The notes beneath the pieces are model-generated. The model worked only from the letters and a program-made list of their open reading frames with translations, searched no databases and had not been told where the DNA came from. Source: CAYVQE01 sp964454005 (GTDB taxonomy: Bacteria; Myxococcota; B64-G9). From it: 64,000 bases of DNA. Shown here one piece after another: positions 54,985 through 63,573 of this stretch; position 1 is the stretch's first letter, and the number at the start of each line of letters is the position of its first letter. The position numbers were made by a program, and so were the translations under genes. Location of the stretch: contig CAYVQE010000004.1 of assembly GCA_964454005.1 (NCBI GenBank), positions 51,357 to 115,356 of the forward strand, read 5' to 3'.

Positions 54985-55460
54985 TCCGCACCCCCCTTCT
55001 CGGCCCCGGCTTGTTCGGCCGGTGGCGCGTCCAGCATGGCCGAGGCCAACACGATGTTCTCCCGGCCCTCGCGGGCGACGGCCCGCGACATGACCAGCGG
55101 ATCGGACAGCTCCCGCCGGCGCAGGTCGACCGCCTTGAGCAGCATGGCCAGGTTCATCCCCGAGACCACCTCGATGCGGCCCGGCACCAGGCGCGATAGC
55201 GACAGGTTGGCGGGCGAGCCGCCGAACAGATCGGTCATCACGATGACGCCGGCACCGCGATCGACGTCGCGGATGGCGCGATCGAGCTGCTTTTCCAACT
55301 CGTTCGGCCTCACATCGGCGTCCACCGCCACACAGGCCACCTGGGGTTGCTCGCCGGCCACCATCTCCACCGCCCCGACGAAGGCCCGCGCCAGATGTGC
55401 GTGGGTGAACAGCACCAGGCCCACCAGGGCCCCGGCTCCCTTTTTCTCCGTATCCACCAT
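54981..55460 (-). CDS. PTS EIIA component, mannose family
   Basis: A 159-residue EIIA(Man)-type protein. The phosphorylatable His is H20 in LFTHAHLA, followed by the usual VIVMTDLFGGSPANL and EVVSGMNLAMLLKAV. I chose the ATG at 55460 with AGGAGAG upstream. No EIIB, EIIC or EIID is nearby, so it probably receives phosphate for a regulatory task. It overlaps ptsH by 4 bp. Confidence 0.92.
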   Translation of the reverse strand: MVDTEKKGAGALVGLVLFTHAHLARAFVGAVEMVAGEQPQVACVAVDADVRPNELEKQLDRAIRDVDRGAGVIVMTDLFGGSPANLSLSRLVPGRIEVVSGMNLAMLLKAVDLRRRELSDPLVMSRAVAREGRENIVLASAMLDAPPAEQAGAEKGGAD

Positions 55461-55497
55461 ACAGCTCTCCTGCAGTGGCGCAGTGGCGCGACCGCCG

Positions 55498-56406
55498 TCA
55501 GCCGCCCGCATCCCGGTGGCGCACCACCACCGGCACCTCGGCCGCGCGCAGCCGCTTGCCGATGCTCTCGGCCACAGCCACCGATCGATGGCGGCCGCCG
55601 GTGCAGCCGATGCCCACCGTCAAGTAGCTCTTGCCCTCGCGGTCGTACAGCGGCCGGAAGGTCTCGATGAAATCCGTCACCCGATCCACCATCAGCCCGG
55701 CCTCGGGGCTGGCCATGACGTAGTCGGCCACCGCCGCCTCGGTGCCCACCCGATCGCGCAGCTCGGCCACGAAGAAGGGGTTGGGCAGAAAACGCACGTC
55801 GAAGATGAGGTCGCACAGCGGCGGGATGCCGTGCTTGAAGCCGAAGGACACCAGGGCCAGGTTCATCGCATTGCCCGGCGTCACCCGGCTGAAGTGATCC
55901 TGGACGATGCGCCGCAGCTGGTGGGGGTTGAGCCCGGCGGTGTCGATCACCCGATCGGCCTCGTCGCGCAGCGGCTCGAGCAGCCGCCGCTCGGCGCCGA
56001 TGCCGGCGTCGACCGAGCCCTCGGGAGACGAGGGATGGCGGCGGCGCGTCTCCGAGTAGCGCCGCTGCAGCACCTCGTCGGCGCAGTCCAGGAACAGCAC
56101 CTCGACCCGGCCGACCTCGGTCCGCACCCGCTGCAGCGTCTCCTGGAAGTCGGCCAGAAAACGGCTCTCGCGGGCGTCGACCACCAGCGCGATCTGCTCG
56201 ATCTCGTCCGGCTGGCGCGGGAACAAGTCGATCAGCTTGGGCAGCAGCACCACCGGCAGGTTGTCGATACAGAAAAAGCCGATGTCCTCCAGCGCCCGAA
56301 TGGCGGTCGACTTGCCCGAGCCGCTCATGCCGGTGACGATCACCACCCGCAGCGGTCTCTCGACCGCGCCGGCCATCGGATCGGCGGGGGGGTCGGGCTG
56401 GTTCAC
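55498..56406 (-). CDS. rapZ: RNase adapter protein RapZ
   Basis: RapZ binds nucleotides and, in E. coli, guides RNase E to small RNAs controlling amino-sugar synthesis; in other bacteria it is linked to envelope control. The 302-residue protein has the Walker A GMSGSGKST (26-34), CIDNLP, and the C-terminal GIGCTGGRHRSVAVAE signature. I chose the GTG at 56406, which overlaps the hprK stop as GTGA. It is flanked by hprK and EIIA as in many proteobacteria. Confidence 0.95.
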   Translation of the reverse strand: MNQPDPPADPMAGAVERPLRVVIVTGMSGSGKSTAIRALEDIGFFCIDNLPVVLLPKLIDLFPRQPDEIEQIALVVDARESRFLADFQETLQRVRTEVGRVEVLFLDCADEVLQRRYSETRRRHPSSPEGSVDAGIGAERRLLEPLRDEADRVIDTAGLNPHQLRRIVQDHFSRVTPGNAMNLALVSFGFKHGIPPLCDLIFDVRFLPNPFFVAELRDRVGTEAAVADYVMASPEAGLMVDRVTDFIETFRPLYDREGKSYLTVGIGCTGGRHRSVAVAESIGKRLRAAEVPVVVRHRDAGG

Positions 56407-57365
56407 TCGACCACCTCCTCGATGGCGGGCTCGTCGCTGGACTCCGAGATGACCCGCACCAGCTTGGCCTGGAACTCGCGGGCCGAATGGTGGCCCTGGC
56501 GCTTGAGCAGCAGATTGCGCGCGGCCACCTCGACCAGGGTCGAGGTGTTGCGGCCCTGGCCGACCGGAATGACCAGCAACGGGATCTCGACACCCAGCAG
56601 ATCGCTGGTGCTGTCCTCGAGCCCCAGCCGATCGTACTCGGCATCCTCGCGCCAGGGTTCGAGTTCGACCACCAGCTCGACCTTCTTGCGATCGCGCACC
56701 GCCGAGACACCGTATAAATCCTTGATGTTGATGATACCCAGGCCCCGGATCTCCATGTGGTGCTGGATGATGGGCGAGCACGAGCCGTAGACCGTCGACG
56801 GCGAACGCCGGCGCAGCACCACCACGTCGTCGCCCACCAGCCGGTGGCCGCGCACCACCAGGTCGAGCGCGCACTCGCTCTTGCCGATGCCGCTGCGGCC
56901 CCGGATCAGCACGCCCACGCCGAGCACGTCGACCAGCACCCCGTGCACGTTGCGGGTCAGGCCCAGCGACTCCTGCAAAAACTCCCCCAGCCGATCGGCC
57001 AGGGTGTCGGCCAGCATCGGCGAGCGCAGCAAGGCCAGCTCGCGGCGGCCCGCCACTTCCAGCAGGGCCGCCGGCGGGGTGAGGTTGTCGGCCACCACCA
57101 CGCAGGCCGGCTGCGAGTCGAGGAAGCGCCGGATCAGCTCCGCCTGCCGCTCGGGCGCCAGCCCTTCCATGTACTCGACCTCATCGAGGCCCAGCAGCTG
57201 CACCCGGCCCGGGTCCAGCGCGCGGGCGTCGCCGACCAGGGCCAGACCCGGCCGGTGCACCCGGCCGTGGCGCACCTGGCGTTCCAGGCCGCCCGGCCCG
57301 GCCACGGCGCTGAGGCGCAGATCGTAGTCGTGGGCCTCGAGCAGGCTGCCGACGGACACGCTCAT
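56403..57365 (-). CDS. hprK: HPr kinase/phosphorylase
   Basis: HprK adds or removes phosphate on HPr Ser47 in response to metabolic state. The 320-residue protein has the Walker A GRSGIGKS (156-163), RLVGDDVV, and the family signature EIRGLGIINIKDLYG. The start is ATG 57365. It sits between ptsN and rapZ. The presence of the conserved Ser47 in the downstream HPr makes a working pair likely. Confidence 0.95.
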   Translation of the reverse strand: MSVSVGSLLEAHDYDLRLSAVAGPGGLERQVRHGRVHRPGLALVGDARALDPGRVQLLGLDEVEYMEGLAPERQAELIRRFLDSQPACVVVADNLTPPAALLEVAGRRELALLRSPMLADTLADRLGEFLQESLGLTRNVHGVLVDVLGVGVLIRGRSGIGKSECALDLVVRGHRLVGDDVVVLRRRSPSTVYGSCSPIIQHHMEIRGLGIINIKDLYGVSAVRDRKKVELVVELEPWREDAEYDRLGLEDSTSDLLGVEIPLLVIPVGQGRNTSTLVEVAARNLLLKRQGHHSAREFQAKLVRVISESSDEPAIEEVVE

Positions 57366-57424
57366 TCAGGGGCCTCTCGATGCCATCGCGCCTCCGCGCC
57401 GCGCATCGTCCTGTCCGGTTCGCG

Positions 57425-57886
57425 CTAACACTTGGCGTCCTGCTCCACGATCACGTCGTACAGCCCGTTGGCGTTCTCGGCCCGCAGCAGGCGCTGTCGG
57501 AACTCGGCGTCCTGGAACAGGCGGTTCAACCGCGCCAGGGCCTTGAGATGGTTGCCCTGGGCCTGCTCCGGGATCAGCAGCACGAAGAAGAAATGCGTCG
57601 GCTTGCCGTCGAAGGAGTCGAAGTCGACCCCCTTGCGGCAACGGCCGAAACAGGACAGCAGGGACTCCAGGCCCGCTACCCGGCCGTGGGGAAAGGCCAC
57701 CCCTTCCTCGATGCCGGTCGAGCGCAGCTCCTCGCGCTTGAGCAGGATCTCGCAGAGCACATCGCGATCCAGCTCCGGGTGGTTGCTGACCAGCAGGTCC
57801 ACCAGAGCGCCGACCACTTCGCTCTTGTCGCCCACCGGCACGGTGGCCGTCACGTCGTTGCGGTCCAGAAAGGAGTCGATCTTCAT
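57425..57886 (-). CDS. ptsN: PTS EIIA(Ntr) regulatory protein
   Basis: PtsN is the nitrogen-type EIIA that regulates rather than transports. The 153-residue protein has the phospho-acceptor H67 in EEGVAFPHGRV and the C-terminal DAEFRQRLLRAENANGL block. I chose the ATG at 57886; AAGGAG lies 11 nt upstream. It lies between hpf and hprK, the normal rpoN-cluster order. Confidence 0.94.
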   Translation of the reverse strand: MKIDSFLDRNDVTATVPVGDKSEVVGALVDLLVSNHPELDRDVLCEILLKREELRSTGIEEGVAFPHGRVAGLESLLSCFGRCRKGVDFDSFDGKPTHFFFVLLIPEQAQGNHLKALARLNRLFQDAEFRQRLLRAENANGLYDVIVEQDAKC

Positions 57887-58017
57887 TGCGGCGCGGGCTC
57901 CTTCCTCTTGCCATTGGGCAGCGCGATCACCGGCGGTGATCGATTCGGCCGCGTGGATGCATCGTCCGTCGGCGCGAGCGCTTCTGGGCTGCGGGCGACG
58001 GGGGGACCGCCCGGCGC

Positions 58018-58578
58018 TCAACCGGACTGGTCGGACTTGGCCTCGATCAGACCGAAGTTGCCGTCGTCCCGGCGATAGACCACGTTGACATCACGGGTGT
58101 TGGCGTTGGTGAACACCAGGAAGCTGTTGTTCAGCAGGTCCATCTGCATGACCGCCTCGTCGACCGACATCGGCTTGGCGTGGAACTCGGAAGTGCGCAC
58201 CACCCGCGGCTCGTCCTGCTGCTCGGCCGACTCCTGCTCCAACTCCATGATGTCGTGGCGGACCCGGATCTGCTCGCCCAGCTTGACCGGCTCGTACTCG
58301 CGGATCTTGTCCTTGTACTTGCGCGCCTGGCGCTCGATCTTGTCCATGGCCAGATCGATGCTCGAGTACATGTCCTCGCTGTTCTCCTCGCCGCGCATGA
58401 CCACCCCGCGCGTCGACACCCGGATGTCAGCGATGTAGCGGTACTTCTGCTTGGCCAGCACCACGTTGGCGTCCATCGGCGAGTCGATGTACTTCTTCAG
58501 CCGCATCACCTTGTCGGAGGCGTAGGATTTGAGCGAATCGCTCGGATCCATCTTGCGGAAGGTCACCGAGACTTGCAT
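58018..58578 (-). CDS. hpf: ribosome hibernation promoting factor, long form
   Basis: Long HPF pairs idle 70S ribosomes into 100S dimers. The 186-residue protein has the N-terminal ribosome-binding domain (1-100, QVSVTFRKMDPSDSLKSYAS) and the C-terminal dimerising domain (RTSEFHAKPMSVDEAVMQM, then VYRRDDGNFGLIE). The start at 58578 has GGAGGAAGC. Immediately downstream of rpoN. Confidence 0.95.
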   Translation of the reverse strand: MQVSVTFRKMDPSDSLKSYASDKVMRLKKYIDSPMDANVVLAKQKYRYIADIRVSTRGVVMRGEENSEDMYSSIDLAMDKIERQARKYKDKIREYEPVKLGEQIRVRHDIMELEQESAEQQDEPRVVRTSEFHAKPMSVDEAVMQMDLLNNSFLVFTNANTRDVNVVYRRDDGNFGLIEAKSDQSG

Positions 58579-58648
58579 GCTTCCTCCTGAGAAGCGCCCG
58601 GGAGAACGAGGCCCCGGGCAGGGCTGGTGCCGCGCTGCACCGGACCGG

Positions 58649-60148
58649 TCAAAACATCTTCTTCCTCTTGCTCGAAGGCAGGATGCCCAGCATTTCGCGA
58701 TACTTGGCAACGGTGCGGCGCGCGATGTTGATGTTGTCCCGCTTGAGCAGGTCCACGATCTTGCGATCCGACAGCGGCTTCTTGGGGTCTTCTTCGGCGA
58801 CGATCTTGCGGATCTCGTCCTTGACCGACTCGGAAGCCACGTCGTCGCCCACCACCCGGCTGATGCTGGAGTTGAAGAAGTACTTCAGCTCGAAGATGCC
58901 CTGCGGGGTGTGGACGTACTTGTTGGTGGTCACCCGGCTGACGGTGGACTCGTGCAGGTCCACGTCCTCGGCCACGTCGCGCAGCACCAGCGGCCTGAGG
59001 TGGGCGATGCCCTTGTCGAAAAACTCGCGCTGGAACTTCACGATGCTCTCGGTCACCCGGTAGATGGTGCGCTGGCGCTGGTGGATGCTGCGGATCAACC
59101 AGACCGCCGAGCGCAGCTTGTCCTGGATGTAGTTGCGGGTCTCGCCGCCTTTCTCGGCGTCGTGCAAAGCCTGGCGGTAGTACTTGCTGATGCGCAGCTT
59201 GGGCATGCCGTCTTCGTTGAGCACGATGGCATACTCGTCGGCGACCCGGTAGACGTAGATGTCCGGGGTGATGTACTGCGGCTCTTCCTCCACGTACACC
59301 CGGCCCGGCTTGGGCTCGAGCTGGGCGATCAGCCGCACCGCCTCGTAGACGTCGGCCTTGCCGACCTTGAGCGCGCGGGCGATGGCCTGGAAGTTCTTGC
59401 GCTCGACCAGCGGCAGGTGGGACTCGATGATGGCGTAGACCAGACCGTTCTCGATGCCCAGGTGCCGCGCCTGGGTCAGCAGCGATTCGCGCAGGTCGCG
59501 GGCGGCCACGCCCACCGGGTCGAAGCGCTGGATGACCTTGAGCACCCGCTCGACCCGCTCCGGCGGCTCGTCCATGGTCTCAGCCAGCGCCTCCAGCGCC
59601 GTCTTGCCGGCCAGCTTGTCTTCCTCGTCGGCCTCGAAGTAGCCGTCCGGGCTGAGGCTCAGGATGATCTGCGCGCCGATGTCCTTCTCGCGCTCGTCGA
59701 AATCCGACATGCGCAGCTGCCACATCAGGTGATCGGTGAGCGAGGTCTTCTTGGTCAGCACGCTCTCGAACGACGGCAGGTCGTCCTGATCGCGGCGCAC
59801 GCCGCCGCCGACCGGGGCGTAGGAGCCGTAGTTCTCCAGGTACTTGTCCCAGTCGATGTCGTTGGCCCCATCGTCGCCCTTGACCTCTTCGGCCTTGTCC
59901 GAGCGCTCCAGCCGCTCGGCCACCTCTTCGTTCTTGGCCTCGATCTTGTCGCCGGCCGACTGCTCGCTGTCGGCCTCGCGCGAATCGAGCACCTCGTCGA
60001 GCACCGGGTTCTCCAGCATCTCCTGGCCGACCAGGTCGGTGAGTTCGAGCCGCGACAGCTGCAGCAGCTTGATGGCCTGCTGCAGCTGCGGGGTCATGAC
60101 CAGCTGCAGGGTCTGTTTCAGGGACAGGACTTGTCGCACTTCGGTCAT
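58649..60148 (-). CDS. rpoN: RNA polymerase sigma-54 factor
   Basis: RpoN directs polymerase to -24/-12 promoters activated by AAA+ enhancer-binding proteins. The 499-residue protein has the Gln/Leu-rich region I (LKQTLQLVMTPQLQQAIKLL), an acidic region II, the core-binding region III, and the RpoN box ARRTVAKYRE at 476-485. It overlaps lptB by 4 bp (ATGA). Confidence 0.97.
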   Translation of the reverse strand: MTEVRQVLSLKQTLQLVMTPQLQQAIKLLQLSRLELTDLVGQEMLENPVLDEVLDSREADSEQSAGDKIEAKNEEVAERLERSDKAEEVKGDDGANDIDWDKYLENYGSYAPVGGGVRRDQDDLPSFESVLTKKTSLTDHLMWQLRMSDFDEREKDIGAQIILSLSPDGYFEADEEDKLAGKTALEALAETMDEPPERVERVLKVIQRFDPVGVAARDLRESLLTQARHLGIENGLVYAIIESHLPLVERKNFQAIARALKVGKADVYEAVRLIAQLEPKPGRVYVEEEPQYITPDIYVYRVADEYAIVLNEDGMPKLRISKYYRQALHDAEKGGETRNYIQDKLRSAVWLIRSIHQRQRTIYRVTESIVKFQREFFDKGIAHLRPLVLRDVAEDVDLHESTVSRVTTNKYVHTPQGIFELKYFFNSSISRVVGDDVASESVKDEIRKIVAEEDPKKPLSDRKIVDLLKRDNINIARRTVAKYREMLGILPSSKRKKMF

Positions 60149-60897
60149 GGCTGCGCGCCTTCGTCAAGCTGAAAACGATCACCCAGGTACAGGGCGCGGG
60201 CCCGTTCGCTGCCGGCGATCTCCTCCGGCGAACCGGCCTCGATGATCTTGCCGTCCTTCACAATATACGCTCGGTGGCAGGATGACAAGGCTTCGCGGAC
60301 GTTGTGATCGGTGATCAGCAGGCCGATCCCCATCTCGGACAAGGCCCGGATCTGGCGCCGGATTTCTTCGACGGCCAGCGGGTCCAGGCCGGCGAAGGGC
60401 TCGTCGAGCAGCAGAAAGGCGGGCCCCTGGATCATGGCCCGGGCGATCTCCAGCCGGCGCCGCTCGCCGCCCGACAGGGTCTCGGCCCGGCTGGCGGCCA
60501 CCCGCTGCAGCTCGAAGCGCGCCAGGGCCGCATCGACCCGGCGGCCGGCCTCGGCGCCGCGCACCCCGGCCGCCTCCAGGTAGAGCCGCAGGTTGTCGAG
60601 CACCCGCAGCTGGCGGAAGACCGATGGCTCCTGGGCCAGGTAGCCGACCCCGGCGCGGGCGCGGCGGTACATCGGCCAGCCGCTGACCTCGCGGCCGCGG
60701 ACGAAGACCCGGCCGGCGTCGGCCCGCAGCAGGCCCATGACCAGGTGGAAGCTGGTGGTCTTGCCGGCCCCGTTGGGCCCCAGCAGGCCGACCACCTCGC
60801 CGCGGCCGACCGCCAGGTCGACCCCGTCGACCACCCGCCGGCCGCGGAAGGCCTTGACCAGGCCCGCCGCCTCGAGCGTGTCGGCTGCCGGCGTCAT
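60145..60897 (-). CDS. lptB: LPS export ABC transporter ATP-binding protein
   Basis: LptB is the ATPase of the LptBFG machine that lifts lipopolysaccharide from the inner membrane. The 250-residue protein has Walker A GPNGAGKTT (40-48), the signature LSGGERRRLE (141-150), Walker B FLLLDEP with E166, and the H-loop LITDHN. The neighbours lptA, lptC and rpoN are the standard set. lptF and lptG are not in the window. Confidence 0.96.
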   Translation of the reverse strand: MTPAADTLEAAGLVKAFRGRRVVDGVDLAVGRGEVVGLLGPNGAGKTTSFHLVMGLLRADAGRVFVRGREVSGWPMYRRARAGVGYLAQEPSVFRQLRVLDNLRLYLEAAGVRGAEAGRRVDAALARFELQRVAASRAETLSGGERRRLEIARAMIQGPAFLLLDEPFAGLDPLAVEEIRRQIRALSEMGIGLLITDHNVREALSSCHRAYIVKDGKIIEAGSPEEIAGSERARALYLGDRFQLDEGAQP

Positions 60898-61445
60898 CAG
60901 GGCGCGGCTTTCCGGCGGTCGCGCCCGCGCTCGGGCGGCGAAAGCTCGAGCACCGCCCGCGGTTGGCTGATGCGCACCTCGTCGCGCCCGAGCAGGTAGA
61001 CGATGCGCTGGCCGCGGATGCGGTTGTCGCCCTCGACCACCCAGGGCTCGCCGGTGCAGACGATGCGCCCGGCCGGCCGGTCGTACTCGGCCCGCTCGCA
61101 GTGGCCCCGGCGCTCGCCCTGGACGATGCGCACGTCGCCGGTGAACACCATCGAGCGCACGTCACCGCTGTCGTCGGCGCCGCGCTCGCGCTCGGCGTAG
61201 CGCACCGTCAGGGTCCGGCAGCGGATGGTCAGGTCGCCCTGCACCGCCCGCACGTTGCCGCTGAACACGGCGGTGCGCTGCTTCTGGCGCACCTTGAGCT
61301 CGTCGGACTCGATCGACACCGGCCCGGCCGGCGCCTGCGATGCCCTTTTGGCGGCCGCCGGCTCCTTTTCATCCGCGGCCGCGCCGGCCGCCGGCCCCAC
61401 CGCCGCCAGGCCGATCAGCCAGACCATGCGCCCGACCGCGCTCAT
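60897..61445 (-). CDS. lptA: LPS transport periplasmic protein LptA
   Basis: LptA forms the periplasmic bridge that carries LPS to the outer membrane. The 182-residue protein has a signal peptide (1-24) and repeating OstA beta-strands (AVFSGNVRAVQGDLTIRCRT, MVFTGDVRIVQGERRGHCER, ICTGEPWVVEGDNRIRG). Its ATG overlaps the lptC stop as ATGA, and lptB starts at its stop. Confidence 0.9.
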   Translation of the reverse strand: MSAVGRMVWLIGLAAVGPAAGAAADEKEPAAAKRASQAPAGPVSIESDELKVRQKQRTAVFSGNVRAVQGDLTIRCRTLTVRYAERERGADDSGDVRSMVFTGDVRIVQGERRGHCERAEYDRPAGRIVCTGEPWVVEGDNRIRGQRIVYLLGRDEVRISQPRAVLELSPPERGRDRRKAAP

Positions 61446-61735
61446 CGGCGTTCCTCCCACAGCCCCGGCTGCAGCCGGGCGCGCACCGCACCGCTGGCCG
61501 CGATCAGGCCGCGCTGCTCCCACAGCCGCAGCGTCCGCGCAGCCACCGCGTACAGCAGCCGGCCGCCGCGGTAACCGCGCGCCTCGACGCCGGTCAGCTC
61601 GACCGATACCGTCTCGTCGGCGGCGGGCGCGGCCAGCGGGATCGGGGCCCGGTCGCAGGTGCAACCCGACCCGCCGGCGCCCGGCACCAGCCAGCCCGCA
61701 GTCATCGCGATGGCGATCCACCTTCCAGGCTTCAT
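61442..61735 (-). CDS. lptC: short LptC-like lipoprotein
   Basis: A 97-residue protein between the acyltransferase and lptA, where lptC is expected. The N-terminus is a hydrophobic export signal followed by GSGCTC, which looks like a lipobox. The mature part has one LptC-like strand pair (VELTGVEARGYRGGRLLYAV). It is only half the usual LptC length (about 190), so the assignment rests mainly on position. It may be a minimal or partly lost LptC. Confidence 0.6.
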   Translation of the reverse strand: MKPGRWIAIAMTAGWLVPGAGGSGCTCDRAPIPLAAPAADETVSVELTGVEARGYRGGRLLYAVAARTLRLWEQRGLIAASGAVRARLQPGLWEERR

Positions 61736-61803
61736 ACCAGATCCATGCCAAATCCACTCGAGATCATAACAATGCGATTCGTCGATGTAAACAGGCTGGG
61801 GCC

Positions 61804-62709
61804 CTATTCGGCGTCTTTTGGCGGTTGCGTCTTCCAGCGCCGGTGCAGCCAGACCCACTGCTCCGGGTGCTCGCGGATACGCGCCTCGAGCCAGTGGCTG
61901 ATGGCCTGCGTGTCAGCGGCCAGCGCGCGCTGGCGGTCGGGCGCGGCCGACAGCGCGATCTCCGCGATCCGCACCCGGTAGCCGGCGTCGCCGGCCAGCC
62001 GGTGGTTGGCCCCGACGACCAGCGGGGCCCCGGTCTTGCGGGCCAGCAGGGCCGGTGCGATCGGGGTCCAGGCAGGCCGGCCGAAGAAGTCGACGAACAC
62101 CCCCGGCACGTCGGTGTCCTGGTCGATCAGCAGGCCCATGATCTCGCCGCGCCGCAGCACCGCGGCCATCTTGTCCATCAGCTCGGGTTCGCCGCGCCAC
62201 AGGGTCTGGACGCGGCCCTGCTCGCGGAAGCGGGCGATCATGCGGGTGAAGCGCGGGTCGTAGGAGCGCTGGCCGATGGTGTTGATCGGATAGCCGAGCG
62301 CGGCCAGCCCGCGGGCCATCAGCTCCCAGTTGCCCAGGTGCCCGGTGACGAAGACCACGCCCCGGCCGCGGGCCAGCACCTCGTCGAGCACCCGCCGCGA
62401 TTCACCATCGACCTCCAGCCAGTCGCTGATCGGCCGCTCCTTGTGCACCACCGCCAGCTCGGCCACCCCGGCGCCCAGGTGCTCGAACACTCGCCGGGCC
62501 AGCTGCTCGCGCCGGGCCGCGTCCAGCTCGGCGAAGGCCCAGCCCAGGTGGCGCCGGCAGCGCTCGCGCTCGACGCGGGCCCAGCGGTAGGCCCGCCGGC
62601 CCAACCAGCGGCCGAGGCGCCGGGCCCGCTGCGGGCGCAGCCGGCGGATGGTGCCCAGCAGCAGCCGCACGCTCCAGTAGATGAACCAGTTCTTGAACCG
62701 CTTGCCCAT
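61804..62709 (-). CDS. LpxL/HtrB-family lipid A acyltransferase
   Basis: A 301-residue inner-membrane acyltransferase that adds a secondary fatty acid to lipid A. A membrane-anchoring N-terminus precedes the catalytic H-x5-E motif in VTGHLGNWE, and the substrate-site GVFVDFFGRPAW is present. It lies between kdsA and lptC, consistent with lipid A-Kdo assembly. The exact acyl position (LpxL or LpxM-like) cannot be told from the sequence. Confidence 0.88.
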   Translation of the reverse strand: MGKRFKNWFIYWSVRLLLGTIRRLRPQRARRLGRWLGRRAYRWARVERERCRRHLGWAFAELDAARREQLARRVFEHLGAGVAELAVVHKERPISDWLEVDGESRRVLDEVLARGRGVVFVTGHLGNWELMARGLAALGYPINTIGQRSYDPRFTRMIARFREQGRVQTLWRGEPELMDKMAAVLRRGEIMGLLIDQDTDVPGVFVDFFGRPAWTPIAPALLARKTGAPLVVGANHRLAGDAGYRVRIAEIALSAAPDRQRALAADTQAISHWLEARIREHPEQWVWLHRRWKTQPPKDAE

Positions 62710-62751
62710 GACCGCGATCGTACCGGGGGCGTTCGCATCGAGCCTTGCCGG

Positions 62752-63573
62752 TCAGGCCTGCGCCAGGCGGACGACCTCGTCCAGCAGGCCCTCGAAGCGC
62801 TCCGGGGCGAGACAGTTGGGCCCGTCGCAGCGGGCCCGCTCCGGCTCCGGGTGCACCTCGATGTACAGCGCGTCGACGCCGACCGCCACCGCGGCCCGCA
62901 CCAGCGGCGGCACCATCTCGCGCCGGCCGCCGGTGTGGCCGCCGGCGCCGGGTTGCTGCACCGAGTGGGTGCCGTCGAACACCACCGGGCAGCCGGCCGC
63001 CCGCAGCCAGATCAGCGAGCGCATGTCGACCACCAGATCGCCGTAGCCGAAGGCGGAGCCGCGCTCGCAGACCAGCGGCCGGCCGCCGGCCGCGCGCACC
63101 TTGTCGGCCGCGTAGCGCATGTCGTCCGGCACCATGAACTGACCCTTCTTGATCTGTACCGGTTTGCCGGTGCGGCCGCAGGCCTGCAGCAGGTCGGTCT
63201 GGCGGCACAGGAAGGCCGGCACCTGCAGCGCGTCGACCACCCGGGCGGCCACCGCCGCCTGGGCGCACTCGTGCACGTCGGTCAGCACCGGCACGCCCAC
63301 CTCGGCCTGCACCGCGGCCAGCACGTGCAGCCCGGCCTCCAGCCCGGGCCCGCGGAAAGATTCGAGCGCGGTGCGGTTGGCCTTGTCGAACGAGGCCTTG
63401 AACACGTAGCCCAGGCCCCGCCGGGCGCAGGCGGCGGCCAGCCGCTCGGCCAGCGCCACCGTCTGGGCCAGTTCCTCGATCACGCAGGGCCCGGCGATGA
63501 CGGCCGGCGGGCCGCCGCCGCCGATGGTCACCGGGCCGACGGCCACCGGGTCTTGCCCGCCGCCGCCGGTCAC
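62752..63573 (-). CDS. kdsA: 3-deoxy-8-phosphooctulonate synthase
   Basis: KdsA condenses PEP with arabinose 5-phosphate to make Kdo 8-phosphate for LPS. The 273-residue protein has IAGPCVIE, YVFKASFDKANRTALESFRG, LTDVHE and IEVHPEPERARCDGPN. A Cys in GPC replaces the Asn of the E. coli enzyme, which marks the metal-dependent class. It starts with GTG 63573 overlapping the pyrG stop as GTGA. Confidence 0.94.
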   Translation of the reverse strand: MTGGGGQDPVAVGPVTIGGGGPPAVIAGPCVIEELAQTVALAERLAAACARRGLGYVFKASFDKANRTALESFRGPGLEAGLHVLAAVQAEVGVPVLTDVHECAQAAVAARVVDALQVPAFLCRQTDLLQACGRTGKPVQIKKGQFMVPDDMRYAADKVRAAGGRPLVCERGSAFGYGDLVVDMRSLIWLRAAGCPVVFDGTHSVQQPGAGGHTGGRREMVPPLVRAAVAVGVDALYIEVHPEPERARCDGPNCLAPERFEGLLDEVVRLAQA

